The translations under genes were made by a program, and so were the position numbers. Under the pieces are notes generated by a model. That model was not told the origin of the DNA and searched no databases. It saw only the letters and a program-made list of their open reading frames with translations. DNA of 64,000 nt from Acidobacteriota bacterium (GTDB lineage: Bacteria > Acidobacteriota > Vicinamibacteria > Vicinamibacterales > JAKQTR01): contig JAPKZQ010000046.1 in NCBI GenBank assembly GCA_026393675.1, positions 62,001-126,000 of the forward strand. The letters run 5' to 3'. Positions 26,486 to 36,475 of this stretch are shown piece after piece (positions within the stretch are counted from its first letter, which is position 1; the number at the start of each line of letters is the position of its first letter).

Positions 26486-27160
26486 TTATGCGGGAGACAG
26501 GCGGCCGTCGGCGAGGCGCCAGACACGATCACAGCACGCCGCCAGCCGGGGATTGTGCGTCGCCAGCACGGAGGTCAGGCCGTACTCGCGGTGCATGTCG
26601 CGCAGCAGCACATGCAACGCGTCGGCCGTGAGTTCGTCGAGGTCGCCGGTGGGCTCGTCGGCCAGGAGCAGCGCCGGACGCGTCACCAGCGCTCGGGCAA
26701 TCGCGACGCGTTGCTGCTCGCCGCCCGACAGCGTGCCAGGCCGATGCCGGAGCCGATCGGCCAGACCCACCTTGCCTAGCAGGTCTCGAGCCCGCGCCCG
26801 CGCGACGCCTGGCTCGGTGCGCCCGATCCGCAGCGGCATCTCGGTGTTTTCGAGCGCATCGAACTCCGGGAGCAGATGATGAAACTGGAAGACGAATCCC
26901 ACGTGCTGATTGCGGAACGTGACCCGCGCCTGGTCGGACAGGTCGCTCAGCACGGTCTCACCGATGCACACGCATCCCTGCTCCCAGTGGTCCAGGCCCC
27001 CCAGCGCGTGGAGCAACGTGCTCTTGCCCACGCCCGATACCCCGATGATGGCCACCATCTCTCCGGCCTCGACATTCAGATTGAGACCACGCAGGACATG
27101 GAGACGTTCCTGTCCCACGGTGTAGCTCTTGTGGAGATCGGTGACGGCAAGAAAGGACAT
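26486..27160 (-). CDS. lolD: Lipoprotein-releasing ABC transporter ATPase LolD
   Basis: LolD powers release of outer-membrane lipoproteins from the inner membrane with LolC/E. The 224-residue ABC ATPase has Walker A GVSGVGKSTLLH, Q-loop VFQFHHLLPEFDALEN, signature LSGGEQQRVAIARAL, Walker B LLLADEPTGDLD and the H-loop VLATHN. The FHHLLPEF segment is typical for LolD rather than MacB. It follows the LolC/E permease gene by 6 bp. Confidence 0.9.
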   Translation of the reverse strand: MSFLAVTDLHKSYTVGQERLHVLRGLNLNVEAGEMVAIIGVSGVGKSTLLHALGGLDHWEQGCVCIGETVLSDLSDQARVTFRNQHVGFVFQFHHLLPEFDALENTEMPLRIGRTEPGVARARARDLLGKVGLADRLRHRPGTLSGGEQQRVAIARALVTRPALLLADEPTGDLDELTADALHVLLRDMHREYGLTSVLATHNPRLAACCDRVWRLADGRLSPA

Positions 27161-27166
27161 GATCGC

Positions 27167-28396
27167 CTATCCGAATCTCAGCGCCTCGGCCGGATCCAGC
27201 TTGGCGGCCTGCCGCGATGGATAAATCGTGGCGACAAAGCAGATGACCATCGCCGACCCGACCACCACCGCGAGATCCATAGGCTGCAGCACGAACGGGA
27301 TGTAGGCGATCTGGTACACGTCAATCGGGACGTGAATCAGCCGGTACCGGTCCAGGATCGTCGCCAGCCCGTAGCCGCCAACCGTGCCGACCAGCGTGCC
27401 CACCGTCCCAATCAACAGCCCCTGGATCATGAAGATGCTCATGATGCTCCGCGCCGACGCGCCCATCGTCTTCAGAATAGCGATGTCGGGGCTCTTCTCC
27501 ATCACCAGCAACACGAGTGACGCCACGATGTTGAGCGCGGCGACCATGACGATGAGGCCGATCGTGATGGAGATGGCCATCTTCTCCAGCCACAGCGCCG
27601 AGAAGAGCGCCTGATTCAGGTCGGCCCAGGTCTGCGTGATGTACTTGGCGTTCAACTGCTCGCGGATCCCGCGGGCGACCTCGGGGGCGGCGTAGATGTC
27701 GTCCACGCGCAGTTCGATGAGCTCGATCGTGTCGCGGTCCAGGAGCCGGCGAGCCAGCGGCAGGCTGACAAACCCGTACGCCGAATCGAACTCGAACAGG
27801 CCCAGCGAGAACTGTCCCACCACCCGCACACGCCGCGATCGGGGATACACCCCCATCGGCGTGAGCGAGCCCTGCGTCGTCAGCAGCGTCACCTCATCGC
27901 CATCGACCACTCCAAGCCTGCGAGCCAGATCGGCCCCGATGACGATCCCAGGACGCTCGTCGGCGGCGCTGCTGATCAGCGCGTCGAGCCGCCCGCTCTT
28001 CATCGCGCTGGCGATGTCGGTGACGCTGGTCTCGAGCGCGGGATCGATCCCTTTGAGCGTGATGAACGCATCGCCGCGGCCGGTGGAGATCAGCGCTTTG
28101 CCGAGGATCGCTGGCGCCGCTCCCGTCACGCGCGGCACGGATAGGAGCGCCGCCGCTTCCGACTGGTAGTCGACGATCCCGCCCTGCTTGTAGACGAAGA
28201 TGTGGGCGGTGGCCCCCAGGATGCGGCTGCGCAGCTCCTGCTGCAGCCCCGTCATCAACGCGAGCGCCAGGATGAGCGCCATGACGCCGACCACGACACC
28301 AAGCGTCGACACGAGGGAGATGACGGAGATGAACGCCTGCTTGCGACGCGCCAGCAGATACCGAAGCGCGATGTGGACCTCGTAGGGCAGCGTCAC
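27167..28396 (-). CDS. lolC: Lipoprotein-releasing system permease (LolC/LolE family)
   Basis: The 409-residue protein has the LolC/E layout. An N-terminal [31 protein letters not shown] membrane segment is followed by a periplasmic MacB-type core domain (about residues 45-265). Three C-terminal membrane helices follow, with [22 protein letters not shown] between helices, the coupling region that contacts LolD. It ends [11 protein letters not shown]. Only one such permease gene is present, so it may work as a homodimer (LolF-like). It overlaps lysS by 4 bp. Confidence 0.88.
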   Translation of the reverse strand: MTLPYEVHIALRYLLARRKQAFISVISLVSTLGVVVGVMALILALALMTGLQQELRSRILGATAHIFVYKQGGIVDYQSEAAALLSVPRVTGAAPAILGKALISTGRGDAFITLKGIDPALETSVTDIASAMKSGRLDALISSAADERPGIVIGADLARRLGVVDGDEVTLLTTQGSLTPMGVYPRSRRVRVVGQFSLGLFEFDSAYGFVSLPLARRLLDRDTIELIELRVDDIYAAPEVARGIREQLNAKYITQTWADLNQALFSALWLEKMAISITIGLIVMVAALNIVASLVLLVMEKSPDIAILKTMGASARSIMSIFMIQGLLIGTVGTLVGTVGGYGLATILDRYRLIHVPIDVYQIAYIPFVLQPMDLAVVVGSAMVICFVATIYPSRQAAKLDPAEALRFG

Positions 28397-29901
28397 GTCG
28401 CGCAGGCCTGGGGACGCATTTGCGGGAAGAGGATCACGTCGCGGATCGACGGGCTCCCGGTGAGCACCATGACGAGACGATCGATGCCGATGCCCTCGCC
28501 GCCCGCCGGCGGCATCCCGAACTCGAGCGCCCGGATGTAGTCCTCGTCCATCCCATGCGCTTCCTCGTCGCCTCGCTGCCGATCGGCAAGCTGCTGTTCG
28601 AATCGCCGGCGCTGCTCGGCCGGGTCGTTGAGCTCGCTGAACGCATTGGCGACCTCGAACGCCCCGATGTACAACTCGAACCGCTCGACGGTATCCGGGT
28701 CATCGGCCCGCTGCTTCGAGAGCGGCGACACCTCGGTCGGGAAGTCGTAGACGAATGTGGGTTGGATGAGCGAACTCTCGCACAGGGCCTCGAACAGCTC
28801 CGTCGCGATCTTGCCGGGACCGCCACCCGGCGTCACCGGGATGCCGAGCCGTTCGGCCAGGCTCGCGGCCCGGCCGCCGTCGCGCAGGTCCCCCTCGGCC
28901 ACCGCCTCACCGAGCCGCCGCGACGCCTCTTCCCGGACCGCTTCGCGCAGCGAGACGCGCCGGTACGGCGCCGCCAGCGAGATCTCATGGCCGCCGAACG
29001 TGCAGGTGTCGGCCCCGATCGCATCGCGTGCGACCGTCGAGATGAGCTGCTCGGTCATGTCCATCAGTTCACGGTAGTCGCTGTAGGCCTGGTAGAACTC
29101 CAGCATTGTGAATTCGGGGTTGTGCTGGGTGGAGATGCCCTCGTTGCGGAAATTCCGGTTGATCTCGTAGACCCGCTCGATGCCGCCCACCGTGAGACGC
29201 TTGAGGTAGAGCTCGGGTGCGATGCGCAGGTAGAGATCGATATCCAGCGCGTTGTGATGCGTGACAAACGGCCGGGCGAGCGCGCCGCCGGCCATCGGTT
29301 GCATCATCGGTGTCTCGACTTCGAGGAAGCCGCGCCCATCGAGGAAGCGCCGGATCCCGGCCATCACGCGGCTGCGGACTTCGAACACGCGACGCGAATC
29401 CGGGTTGACGATCAGGTCCAGGTACCGCTGCCGGTAGCGAATCTCGATGTCCTGCAGCCCATGCCATTTCTCCGGCAGCGGCCGGAGGCACTTGGCGAGG
29501 AATTCGATGTGCGAGGCCCAGATCGTCAACTCGTTGGTCCTGGTCCGGAACACCCGACCTGCCACACCCACGAAGTCGCCGAAATCGAGCAACTTGAAGA
29601 GTGCGAAATCCCGTTCCGGAAGCGCGTCCTGCCGGATGTACGCCTGGATGCGGGCGCGGCCGTCGGTCAGCACCAGGAAGTTGGCCTTGCCAAAGCTCCG
29701 GATGGCGAGAATGCGGCCGCTGGTAATCGTCTCGGGCCGTAATGTCTCGAGATCGTCGTGCGTGCGGGATCCCTGAGCGTTGGCCAGTGCCTCGATCGTG
29801 TCGGTACGCTCGAACGACCTCGGGTAGATCTCGATTCCGAGTTCCTGGATCTGCGCCAGGTTGGCCCGGCGCTGCTGGATGAGTTCGTTGTCGTCAGACA
29901 T
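28393..29901 (-). CDS. lysS: Lysyl-tRNA synthetase, class II
   Basis: This 502-residue enzyme charges tRNA-Lys. It has an N-terminal OB-fold ([20 protein letters not shown], residues about 60-150). Class II motifs follow: [16 protein letters not shown] with motif 1, [20 protein letters not shown] (motif 2), and [17 protein letters not shown] (motif 3). FLEVETPMM and [14 protein letters not shown]-like sequence complete the family pattern. The start overlaps the nusB stop by 8 bp and its stop overlaps lolC by 4 bp. Confidence 0.94.
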   Translation of the reverse strand: MSDDNELIQQRRANLAQIQELGIEIYPRSFERTDTIEALANAQGSRTHDDLETLRPETITSGRILAIRSFGKANFLVLTDGRARIQAYIRQDALPERDFALFKLLDFGDFVGVAGRVFRTRTNELTIWASHIEFLAKCLRPLPEKWHGLQDIEIRYRQRYLDLIVNPDSRRVFEVRSRVMAGIRRFLDGRGFLEVETPMMQPMAGGALARPFVTHHNALDIDLYLRIAPELYLKRLTVGGIERVYEINRNFRNEGISTQHNPEFTMLEFYQAYSDYRELMDMTEQLISTVARDAIGADTCTFGGHEISLAAPYRRVSLREAVREEASRRLGEAVAEGDLRDGGRAASLAERLGIPVTPGGGPGKIATELFEALCESSLIQPTFVYDFPTEVSPLSKQRADDPDTVERFELYIGAFEVANAFSELNDPAEQRRRFEQQLADRQRGDEEAHGMDEDYIRALEFGMPPAGGEGIGIDRLVMVLTGSPSIRDVILFPQMRPQACAT

Positions 29902-30358
29902 ACGGGGTTCTGCCTGGCTCTACGGGCGCTGCCTCTGGCAGGCTCTTGTACACCGCGTCGAGCACGCCGTTGACGAAGCGCAGGGCCTCCTCTTCGCTGA
30001 AGGTCCGCGCCAGTTCAATCGCCTCGTCTATCACGACGCTCGGCGGCGTGTCCGGCGCGTGCAGCAGTTCGAAGATGGCCAGCCTCAGAATCAGCCGATC
30101 GACAATCGCGATGCGTTCGATCCGCCAGTGCTGGGCATGGCTGCCGATGAGCGCATCGATCTCCGCGACGTGCGCCACGGTGCCCGCCACCAGCGACTCG
30201 GCAAATCGGCGGTTCGCCAGGGTGAGCGGCTTGACCCCCTCCTGCTCGATCGTCTCGTAGTCGGCTGCGACCGTCTCGGGTGCGGTCCGGCCGACCTCCC
30301 ATTGATAGAGCATCTGGAAGGCCGATTCGCGCGCGCGGTGCCGGCTCCCGGTGTTCAC
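29894..30358 (-). CDS. nusB: Transcription antitermination factor NusB
   Basis: NusB joins NusE, NusA and NusG in antitermination of rRNA transcription. The 154-residue all-helical protein begins [18 protein letters not shown], and later has [31 protein letters not shown] and [32 protein letters not shown]. These are the standard NusB features. It overlaps ribH upstream (4 bp) and lysS downstream; ribH-nusB pairing is common in bacteria. Confidence 0.93.
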   Translation of the reverse strand: MNTGSRHRARESAFQMLYQWEVGRTAPETVAADYETIEQEGVKPLTLANRRFAESLVAGTVAHVAEIDALIGSHAQHWRIERIAIVDRLILRLAIFELLHAPDTPPSVVIDEAIELARTFSEEEALRFVNGVLDAVYKSLPEAAPVEPGRTPYV

Positions 30359-30843
30359 CGCGACGCCGTGCCCGACGACGCCGCGCGAACGGCCCGTCGT
30401 AGAGTCGCCATTTCCACGGCGGCGATCGCCGCTTCCCAGCCCTTGTTCGCGGTACCCGGAACGGCTCGCGCCAGGGCCTGCTCGGCAGACTCGGTCGTCA
30501 GCACGCCGAAACTCATCGGCACCCCGGTCGTCATCGAGGCCTGCATGATCCCGTGCGCGACAGACGACGAGATGTAGTCGAAGTGCGGCGTCTCACCGCG
30601 AATCAGGCAGCCGAGACACACGACCGCGTCGTAGCGCCCCGTGAGGGCGGCGATATGCGCGGCCTGCGGAATCTCGTACGCGCCAGGCACGTCGAGCACG
30701 TCAATGTCGTGGTCGGCGGCGCCCGCGCCGCGCAAGGCTTCGATCGCACCTTCCCGGAGGCGGTCGGTGACGAAGTCGTTGTAGCGCGACGCCACGATGG
30801 CGATGCGAAGATCCCGTGCGTCTGTCGTGCCCTTGAACACCAT
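30355..30843 (-). CDS. ribH: 6,7-dimethyl-8-ribityllumazine synthase
   Basis: RibH condenses 5-amino-6-ribitylaminouracil with dihydroxybutanone phosphate, the penultimate step of riboflavin synthesis. From ATG 30843 (MVFKGTTDARDLRIAIVASR) it has 162 residues. Motifs are ASRYNDFVTDRLREGA, DVPGAYEIPQAA, VVCLGCLIRGETPHFDYI with the catalytic His, and PMSFGVLTTE. A second ATG at 30861 would add six residues. It assembles as an icosahedral or pentameric cage in the family. nusB follows with a 4-bp overlap. Confidence 0.93.
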   Translation of the reverse strand: MVFKGTTDARDLRIAIVASRYNDFVTDRLREGAIEALRGAGAADHDIDVLDVPGAYEIPQAAHIAALTGRYDAVVCLGCLIRGETPHFDYISSSVAHGIMQASMTTGVPMSFGVLTTESAEQALARAVPGTANKGWEAAIAAVEMATLRRAVRAASSGTASR

Positions 30844-30915
30844 GGCGTCCCGATTCCGCATGGCAGCCCGCGGTGCACGTCCGTCTGCATTCGACCGGCG
30901 CTGCATCCCGGACTG

Positions 30916-31698
30916 CTACCGTCCCGTGAAGGTGGCTTTCCGCTTCTCGACAAACGCCCGCGTACCCTCGCGCATGTCGTCGGTCGAGGCCACCAGGCCA
31001 AACAGTGTCGCCTCGAGCACGCACCCATCGGCGACCGTCATCTCGAGGCCGCGATTCATGGCCTCCATGGCGTGCCGAAGCGCGACCGGTGCGCTCGCCG
31101 CCAGCGCCTGAGCCAGCGTCCGAGCCTCGGTCATCAGCGCCGCCGCCGGCACGACGCGATTGACGAGACCGATGCGGTACGCTTCGGCCGCATCAATGGT
31201 CGCGCCCGTCAGAATCAGTTCCATCGCGCGGCCCTTGCCGACCAGGCGCGGCAATCGCTGCGTCCCGCCAAACCCAGGGATCACGCCGAGTTTGACCTCG
31301 GGCTGACCGAACTTGGCCGTCTCGGATGCCAGCCGGATCGTACAGGCCATCGCCAGTTCGCATCCACCGCCAAGCGCGTAGCCGTTGATGGCCGCCACAA
31401 CCGGCTTGCCGAGCTGCTCAATCTGGTCGACGATGCGCTGCCCCGCTGCCGCGTAGGCCTTGCCCGCAACCGGCGTCAATTCGGCCAGTTCCTTGATGTC
31501 GGCGCCGGCGACGAACGCTTTCTCGCCGGCCCCCGTCAGAACGACCGCCCTGACCCCGTCGTCGTCGCGCAACTCGGTCATCGCGCGATCGAGATCGCGC
31601 AGCATCGCCATGTTCAGTGCGTTCAGCACGGCCGGCCGGTTCAGCGTCACGATGGCCACGCCGGCATCTCGCTCGAGGATCAGATAGTCATACGCCAT
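30916..31698 (-). CDS. Enoyl-CoA hydratase/isomerase (crotonase)
   Basis: The 260-residue crotonase has the CoA-binding oxyanion segment AFVAGADIKELAEL and both catalytic glutamates in GYALGGGCELAMAC and FGQPEVKLGVIPGFGGTQRL, so hydratase activity is expected. Substrate could be short-chain enoyl-CoA in fatty acid or amino acid breakdown. Acyl-CoA dehydrogenase and methylmalonyl-CoA genes occur 5 kb away on the same strand. It overlaps the VanZ-like gene by 11 bp. Confidence 0.92.
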   Translation of the reverse strand: MAYDYLILERDAGVAIVTLNRPAVLNALNMAMLRDLDRAMTELRDDDGVRAVVLTGAGEKAFVAGADIKELAELTPVAGKAYAAAGQRIVDQIEQLGKPVVAAINGYALGGGCELAMACTIRLASETAKFGQPEVKLGVIPGFGGTQRLPRLVGKGRAMELILTGATIDAAEAYRIGLVNRVVPAAALMTEARTLAQALAASAPVALRHAMEAMNRGLEMTVADGCVLEATLFGLVASTDDMREGTRAFVEKRKATFTGR

Positions 31699-32140
31699 GG
31701 ATTCGACTGCTCCCGCGCAAAAGTATACTCCACGCCCACGCCAGCCCCGCCGCCAGCGCGGCCCCGGTGGTGTCGGCCGCCCAGTCCATCAGGTCGTACG
31801 AGCGATTGGGCACGAAGAGCTGATGGTACTCGTCCGAATAGCCGTAGGCCGACGAGATCACGATGGCGATGATGACGGTCCGACACGTGACCGATCGCCA
31901 CTGGCCAGCGGCCACCGCCCAGACCACGAGCAACGACAGCACGCCATAGGCGGTGAAATGCTCCAGCTTGTCGGATGGGGCACCGGGCAGTACTGGAAGC
32001 GTCGACTGCGCTGACAGGAAGAACAGCACGCCCAGGTAGCCGACCACGGCCAGCCAGCGCCACCAGCGCCAGCGCTCCTCGACGGCGCGAGACGACTGAC
32101 CCGGTTCGACGGGCAGGTGTTCCGGTACAGGTGAGGACAC
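31688..32140 (-). CDS. VanZ-like membrane protein
   Basis: The 150-residue protein has four probable membrane helices: WLAVVGYLGVLFFLSAQS, FTAYGVLSLLVVWAVAAG, TVIIAIVISSAYGYSDEYHQ and TTGAALAAGLAWAWSILL. The DKLEHFTAYGVLS and SDEYHQLFVPNRSYDLMDWAADTTGA motifs define the VanZ-like family. VanZ contributes to low-level teicoplanin resistance, but most members have no known role. It overlaps the crotonase gene. Confidence 0.85.
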   Translation of the reverse strand: MSSPVPEHLPVEPGQSSRAVEERWRWWRWLAVVGYLGVLFFLSAQSTLPVLPGAPSDKLEHFTAYGVLSLLVVWAVAAGQWRSVTCRTVIIAIVISSAYGYSDEYHQLFVPNRSYDLMDWAADTTGAALAAGLAWAWSILLRGSSRIHGV

Positions 32141-32153
32141 GACTGAGGAATCT

Positions 32154-32333
32154 CTACAGTGGAAGGAAGTACAGCAGCCACCCGATGACGAACGCCGCGC
32201 CGAGCAGGCTCACGAGAATAGTCGCCCCGGCCCGAACCTGCTCACGCGGCGCGTCCCGCATAAGCACGCCGCCGACCAGGGCCACGAACGCGGCGAAGAC
32301 CGCCATCAGCAAGACGTGACTGTGAATGGCCAT
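32154..32333 (-). CDS. Small two-helix membrane protein (59 aa)
   Basis: An ATG at 32331-32333 opens a 59-codon frame ending at TAG 32154. It encodes MAIHSHVLLMAVFAAFVALV, a short charged loop (RDAPREQVRAG), then TILVSLLGAAFVIGWLLYFL and a stop. Two hydrophobic helices separated by a polar turn, and tight packing between neighbours on the same strand (13 and 7 bp gaps), argue for a real gene. I do not recognise a family. Confidence 0.7.
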   Translation of the reverse strand: MAIHSHVLLMAVFAAFVALVGGVLMRDAPREQVRAGATILVSLLGAAFVIGWLLYFLPL

Positions 32334-32340
32334 GGGTGTG

Positions 32341-32748
32341 CTACTTCCGGCCGACCGCGATGTCGTGGGCGTCGATGATGACCAACGCGTTCAACAGGCC
32401 GGCCGTGATCACAAAAGCGTTTCCGTACTCGTACGTCACGGCACTGGCCAGACCGAGACCAAGTCCGAACATCCGGGCGACCAGGTACGGCAGGCCGGAA
32501 CCGACATCGGCGATCGCCGCGAGTGCCACGAGCGGCTCGGACAACTCGAACGGGAACAACCGTCCCTCGAGCGCCAGCCCGACCGCGAACATCATTGGCA
32601 ACGCGATGAGGAAGGCGACGCCCTTCTGCCGGCGGCCGAGCCACAGGTGGCCTCCGCCGGGAATCAGCCACGACACGAGATAAATCAGCCACAGGGGTTT
32701 CGCGGGACGCGCCGGGGCCTGAGACTTCGCCTTCGAACCAGTCGCCAT
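32341..32748 (-). CDS. DUF6677-like membrane protein
   Basis: From ATG 32748 the 135-residue protein starts with a polar segment (MATGSKAKSQAPARPAKP). Helix LWLIYLVSWLIPGGGHLWLG follows, ending in the GxGHxxLGRRQKG motif that also marks TM2-type proteins. Two or three further helices follow. The layout agrees with the family called DUF6677 in Acidobacteriota. Function unknown. Longer upstream starts are in non-coding-like sequence overlapping the next gene. Confidence 0.65.
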   Translation of the reverse strand: MATGSKAKSQAPARPAKPLWLIYLVSWLIPGGGHLWLGRRQKGVAFLIALPMMFAVGLALEGRLFPFELSEPLVALAAIADVGSGLPYLVARMFGLGLGLASAVTYEYGNAFVITAGLLNALVIIDAHDIAVGRK

Positions 32749-32753
32749 GATGG

Positions 32754-33269
32754 TCAGTGTATCGCACGCTCCGCGTTGTCGTCGAACGGCACGCCGCCGA
32801 CCCACGCCACGACGAACCCGGCCACCGCCGCCCCGAGTGGCACCGCGCCGGCACATCGCACGACGTTCGAGATGTCGAGGCCGACGATGTGTTCGAGCGC
32901 CCACAGCGCGACGGTCGGGACAGCCGCGCCCAGCAGGACCCTGCGCAAGTTCGTCTGCAGCACCGACGATCCATCCGCGCGGCGCGATCGCCGGCGCATC
33001 CAGCCCAGCCCGATGATGGCGCCAACCGCCGCACCGCCGTACAGCCCTACGCAGCGGGCACACACGGGAGTCTGCACGTCACCAACGTGGAAGGATCGGT
33101 CAGCGTGTTGGTGACAGATGAGTGAGCCCGCCCGATACGTCGCCGCCACGGCGACCAGCGTCGCACCACTCGGGCTGGCGGCCGCCACCACGGGAGTCGC
33201 GACCAGCCATGCAGCCCACACCACAGTGAGACTGGTCAGGCCGACCGCCGCGAGGGCTCGTCCGTTCAT
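32754..33269 (-). CDS. DUF2085 family membrane protein
   Basis: The 171-residue protein has four or five hydrophobic helices. It has the DUF2085 signature ICHQHADRSFHVGDVQTPVCARCVGLYGGA, where conserved Cys and His residues could bind a metal. ATG 33269 is chosen because the frame upstream has unusual composition and overlaps the PfkB gene, whose stop lies at 33274. The function of DUF2085 proteins is unknown. Confidence 0.78.
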   Translation of the reverse strand: MNGRALAAVGLTSLTVVWAAWLVATPVVAAASPSGATLVAVAATYRAGSLICHQHADRSFHVGDVQTPVCARCVGLYGGAAVGAIIGLGWMRRRSRRADGSSVLQTNLRRVLLGAAVPTVALWALEHIVGLDISNVVRCAGAVPLGAAVAGFVVAWVGGVPFDDNAERAIH

Positions 33270-33273
33270 CTCC

Positions 33274-34221
33274 TCAGCTTTGCGACGGCAGGCGCAGCGG
33301 GCCGAAGTTCGCTTGGTAGCGGGCCACGAAGTCGGGCCACGTGTAGTGGTGGCTGGACCCGCCCAGGTGCTCCAGCGCGTAGGCTGCCGCCACGCTGCCC
33401 AGCCGCCCGCACACATCGTAGCCGGCGCCCGAGGCGAGCCCCTTCATGAACCCGCCGCGGAACGCGTCGCCCACGCCGGTCGGGTCGGCAATGCACGCAG
33501 GAGGCACGGCCGGGATGTCAATCACGGAATCGCGCAACATCACGCTGGCGCCCTTTTCCCCCTTCGTCACGACCACGGCGTCGGCATGCTGGAGCAACGC
33601 CTGCTCATCGAGCCCGGTCTTCTCGCGGATGATCTCGAATTCGTAGTCGTTCGAGATGACGATGCGCGCGCCGGTAAGACCGCGCTTCAATTCGTCGCCC
33701 GCCATCCGCGCCACCTGCTGGCTTGGGTCGAAGATGTACGGCACGCCAATCGCCCGGCACTCCTCCGCGTAATTGACCATGGCGGTCGGATCGTTGGGCG
33801 AGATGATCACGAGATCGCCTCCCCCCGCCCTGGCGATCGACAGTTCGGCGGCATGGGCCATCGCGCCGGTATAGAACAAGGCGATTTGATTGCCGTGATG
33901 ATCGGTGCTGCAAAAGAACGAGGCGGTGAACTTGCCCTCGATCTCCTTCACCAGCGACGTATCCACGCCGGCCGCCTCGAGCCACGTGCGGTATTCGCCA
34001 AAATCCTGCCCGGCCGTCCCCATAAGCCGAGGCCGCTCGCCCAGCAGCGCCAGCGAGTACGCGATATTGGGCGCGCACCCGCCGCGGCGCTTGTCCATCG
34101 TGTCGACCAGGAAGCTCAAGCTCACGCGATGGAGGTGATCGGGTAACAGGTGCTCGGTGAAGCTGCCGGGAAACGACATCAGGTAGTCGTACGCGATCGA
34201 ACCAGTGACGATGATGTTCAT
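33274..34221 (-). CDS. PfkB family carbohydrate/nucleoside kinase
   Basis: The ribokinase-fold protein (315 aa, ATG 34221) has [21 protein letters not shown] near the start, the substrate-side glycine motif. The catalytic signature [18 protein letters not shown] with the base Asp lies near residue 255. The nearest described proteins are adenosine kinase-like PfkB members. The 4-bp overlap with mtnP suggests purine nucleoside metabolism, where MtnP releases adenine, but the substrate is not proven. Confidence 0.85.
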   Translation of the reverse strand: MNIIVTGSIAYDYLMSFPGSFTEHLLPDHLHRVSLSFLVDTMDKRRGGCAPNIAYSLALLGERPRLMGTAGQDFGEYRTWLEAAGVDTSLVKEIEGKFTASFFCSTDHHGNQIALFYTGAMAHAAELSIARAGGGDLVIISPNDPTAMVNYAEECRAIGVPYIFDPSQQVARMAGDELKRGLTGARIVISNDYEFEIIREKTGLDEQALLQHADAVVVTKGEKGASVMLRDSVIDIPAVPPACIADPTGVGDAFRGGFMKGLASGAGYDVCGRLGSVAAAYALEHLGGSSHHYTWPDFVARYQANFGPLRLPSQS

Positions 34222-35084
34222 GATGCTGTGATGTACCTGCCGATGATGGGAGCCAGTTCCCGCTTTGTCTGAGCCGGGATGTGCTCCGGCCTTGTGATGA
34301 TGGCGGTCTCGAGAGCTCGACCGCACGCGCATGTCCGTTTCGCCGGCATGTGCCCGACCGTCTCGGCGATGATCGTCTGCGCCATGGCCGCGTTCTGCGT
34401 CAGATTGCTGATGATCATCTCGACGCTCACCGAATCGTGATCCTGGTGCCAGCAGTCGTAGTCGGTCACCAGCGCGATCGTCGAGTAGCAGATCTCGGCC
34501 TCGCGCGCGAGCTTGGCCTCCTGCAGGTTCGTCATCCCGATGATGTCCATCCCCCACGAGCGATAGAGCGTCGACTCGGCCAGCGTCGAGAACTGCGGCC
34601 CCTCCATGCACACGTAGGTGCCGCGGGCGTGAACGGTCGCGCCGACCGACGTCGCGGCATGGCAGACCAGGCGGCCCAGTTCGCCGCAGACCGGATGGGC
34701 GAACCCGACGTGGGCGGCCAGCCCGCGTCCGAAAAACGTGCTGATGCGGCCACTGGTGCGATCGAGGAACTGGTCCGGAATGACGATGTCGAGCGGCTTG
34801 TAGTCCTCGCGCAGACTGCCCACGGCGCTGGCCGAGAGGATGCGCTCGACCCCGAGCAACTTGAACCCGAAGATGTTGGCGCGGAAGTTGAGTTCGGACG
34901 GCAGGATGCGATGCCCGGCCCCGTGACGCGCGAGAAACGCCACGCGCCGGCCGTGCAGCATCGCGGTGACGTACGGCCCAGACGGTGCCCCAAACGGCGT
35001 CGTCAGCGTCACGTCCTCACGCTGGGTGAGGTCGGCCATGTCGTACAGGCCACTGCCTCCGATGATGCCAATCTCGATAGCCAT
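34218..35084 (-). CDS. mtnP: S-methyl-5'-thioadenosine phosphorylase
   Basis: MtnP splits methylthioadenosine with phosphate into adenine and methylthioribose-1-phosphate, recycling the by-product of polyamine synthesis; this fits the presence of speA. The 288-residue protein starts [15 protein letters not shown]. It has [36 protein letters not shown] and [18 protein letters not shown], the purine-binding and phosphate-binding motifs of the family. It is followed by the PfkB kinase with an ATGA overlap. Confidence 0.92.
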   Translation of the reverse strand: MAIEIGIIGGSGLYDMADLTQREDVTLTTPFGAPSGPYVTAMLHGRRVAFLARHGAGHRILPSELNFRANIFGFKLLGVERILSASAVGSLREDYKPLDIVIPDQFLDRTSGRISTFFGRGLAAHVGFAHPVCGELGRLVCHAATSVGATVHARGTYVCMEGPQFSTLAESTLYRSWGMDIIGMTNLQEAKLAREAEICYSTIALVTDYDCWHQDHDSVSVEMIISNLTQNAAMAQTIIAETVGHMPAKRTCACGRALETAIITRPEHIPAQTKRELAPIIGRYITAS

Positions 35085-35087
35085 GCG

Positions 35088-36470
35088 TCAGTCCTTCACG
35101 ACCTGTGTGAGTTCGACGAGCACCCCGTGGGCGCTCGAGGGATGGATGAAGGCCACCAGCGCGCCCTCGGCGCCGGTGCGCGGCTCGTTGTCGATCAGCC
35201 GGACGCCGCGTGCCTTGAGGCGCGCCAGCGCCGCGCGGATGTCGTCGACCCGCAACGTGATGTGGTGCACGCCGGGTCCGCGCTTCTCGACGAACTTCGC
35301 AATCGGCGAGTCCGCGGTCGTCGCCTCCAGCAATTCGAGCGACGACTCCCCCACCGGCACGAAGTGGGCGCGCACGCGCTCGGCGGCAACCTCTTCGGTC
35401 GAGACGACCTCGAGCCCAAGTGCATCGCGGTAGAACGCGATCGCCTCGGCGATCTCCCGGACGGCGATGCCGATGTGGTCCAGCGTGATCGGCCGCGATT
35501 CGCCCCGGCCAAGCGCCCTGCCGAGAATCCCGGCCGCGGCCGAGTACGGATCCAGCGTGCGTTCGGCGATCTGATCAAGCGTCGCCGCGAGTTCGCCTGA
35601 TCGAAACACCTCGGCTTCGACGTGATCCATGAAGCGGCTCGCGAGCAGCTCTCGCAATCGAAACTCGTCCCGCACGCGCCGCCGGGACATGTGCTCGGTG
35701 GTCGAATGAGCCCGGAAGGCATCAATGGCCGCGGCCAGTTCGGCAACGCCCGCGCCCGTGGTGGCCTGGGTCCGCACGACGGGCGGCCGCCACTGGTCGG
35801 GCCCGAACTCCTCGATCGCCAGCATCGACTCGATCGACGCCACCAGGCGGTCGGCGCCCTCGCGATCCGTCTTGTTGACGACGAACACGTCGGCGATTTC
35901 CATGATGCCGGCCTTCAGGGCCTGCACGTCGTCGCCGGCGCCAGGCACCAGTGTCACGATAGAAATGTCCGCGGTGCGGACAATATCCACTTCGTCCTGG
36001 CCGACGCCGACCGTTTCGATGATGACCCAGTCGTAGCCTGCCGCATCGAGCACCTGCGCGGCTTCGTGGGTCGCCCGTGCGAGCCCGCCCAGCTGGCCGC
36101 GTGTGGCCATGCTCCGGATGAACACGCCGGCGTCCCCGGCGTGGGCCTGCATGCGCACGCGATCGCCGAGGATGGCGCCGCCGGTGTAGGGACTGGTGGG
36201 ATCGACGGCAATCACGCCAACCGTCTCGTCGCCCTGGCGGAGTTGGGCCGTCAGCCGGTCCACCAGCGTGCTCTTGCCGGCGCCCGGCGGCCCCGTGATG
36301 CCGACCAGATACGCGCCGCCGGTATGAGGAAACAAGGCGCGCACGAGCTCCGCGGCCTGCGGCGCGTCATCTTCGATCAGGGAAATGGCGCGCGCGATGG
36401 CGCGCGGCTCGCCCTCGAGGACGCACTCACTCAACCGACGCGGCTTCCCTGACGTCGTCAACTCGCTCAT
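35088..36470 (-). CDS. Fusion of MeaB-type GTPase and methylmalonyl-CoA epimerase
   Basis: From ATG 36470 the product has 460 residues. Residues 1 to about 320 are MeaB/ArgK: Walker A GITGPPGAGKSTLVDRL, DPTSPYTGGAILGDRVRM, IIETVGVGQDEVDI and VVNKTDREGADRL. This G-protein chaperone protects and loads B12-dependent methylmalonyl-CoA mutase. Residues from about 325 on form a VOC-fold epimerase: ITLDHIGIAVREIAEAIAFY, GVHHITLRVDDI and GVLVEL, with metal ligands His, His and Glu. The two act in the same propionyl-CoA to succinyl-CoA route. The mutase is not in the window. Confidence 0.92.
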   Translation of the reverse strand: MSELTTSGKPRRLSECVLEGEPRAIARAISLIEDDAPQAAELVRALFPHTGGAYLVGITGPPGAGKSTLVDRLTAQLRQGDETVGVIAVDPTSPYTGGAILGDRVRMQAHAGDAGVFIRSMATRGQLGGLARATHEAAQVLDAAGYDWVIIETVGVGQDEVDIVRTADISIVTLVPGAGDDVQALKAGIMEIADVFVVNKTDREGADRLVASIESMLAIEEFGPDQWRPPVVRTQATTGAGVAELAAAIDAFRAHSTTEHMSRRRVRDEFRLRELLASRFMDHVEAEVFRSGELAATLDQIAERTLDPYSAAAGILGRALGRGESRPITLDHIGIAVREIAEAIAFYRDALGLEVVSTEEVAAERVRAHFVPVGESSLELLEATTADSPIAKFVEKRGPGVHHITLRVDDIRAALARLKARGVRLIDNEPRTGAEGALVAFIHPSSAHGVLVELTQVVKD

Positions 36471-36475
36471 CGGGG

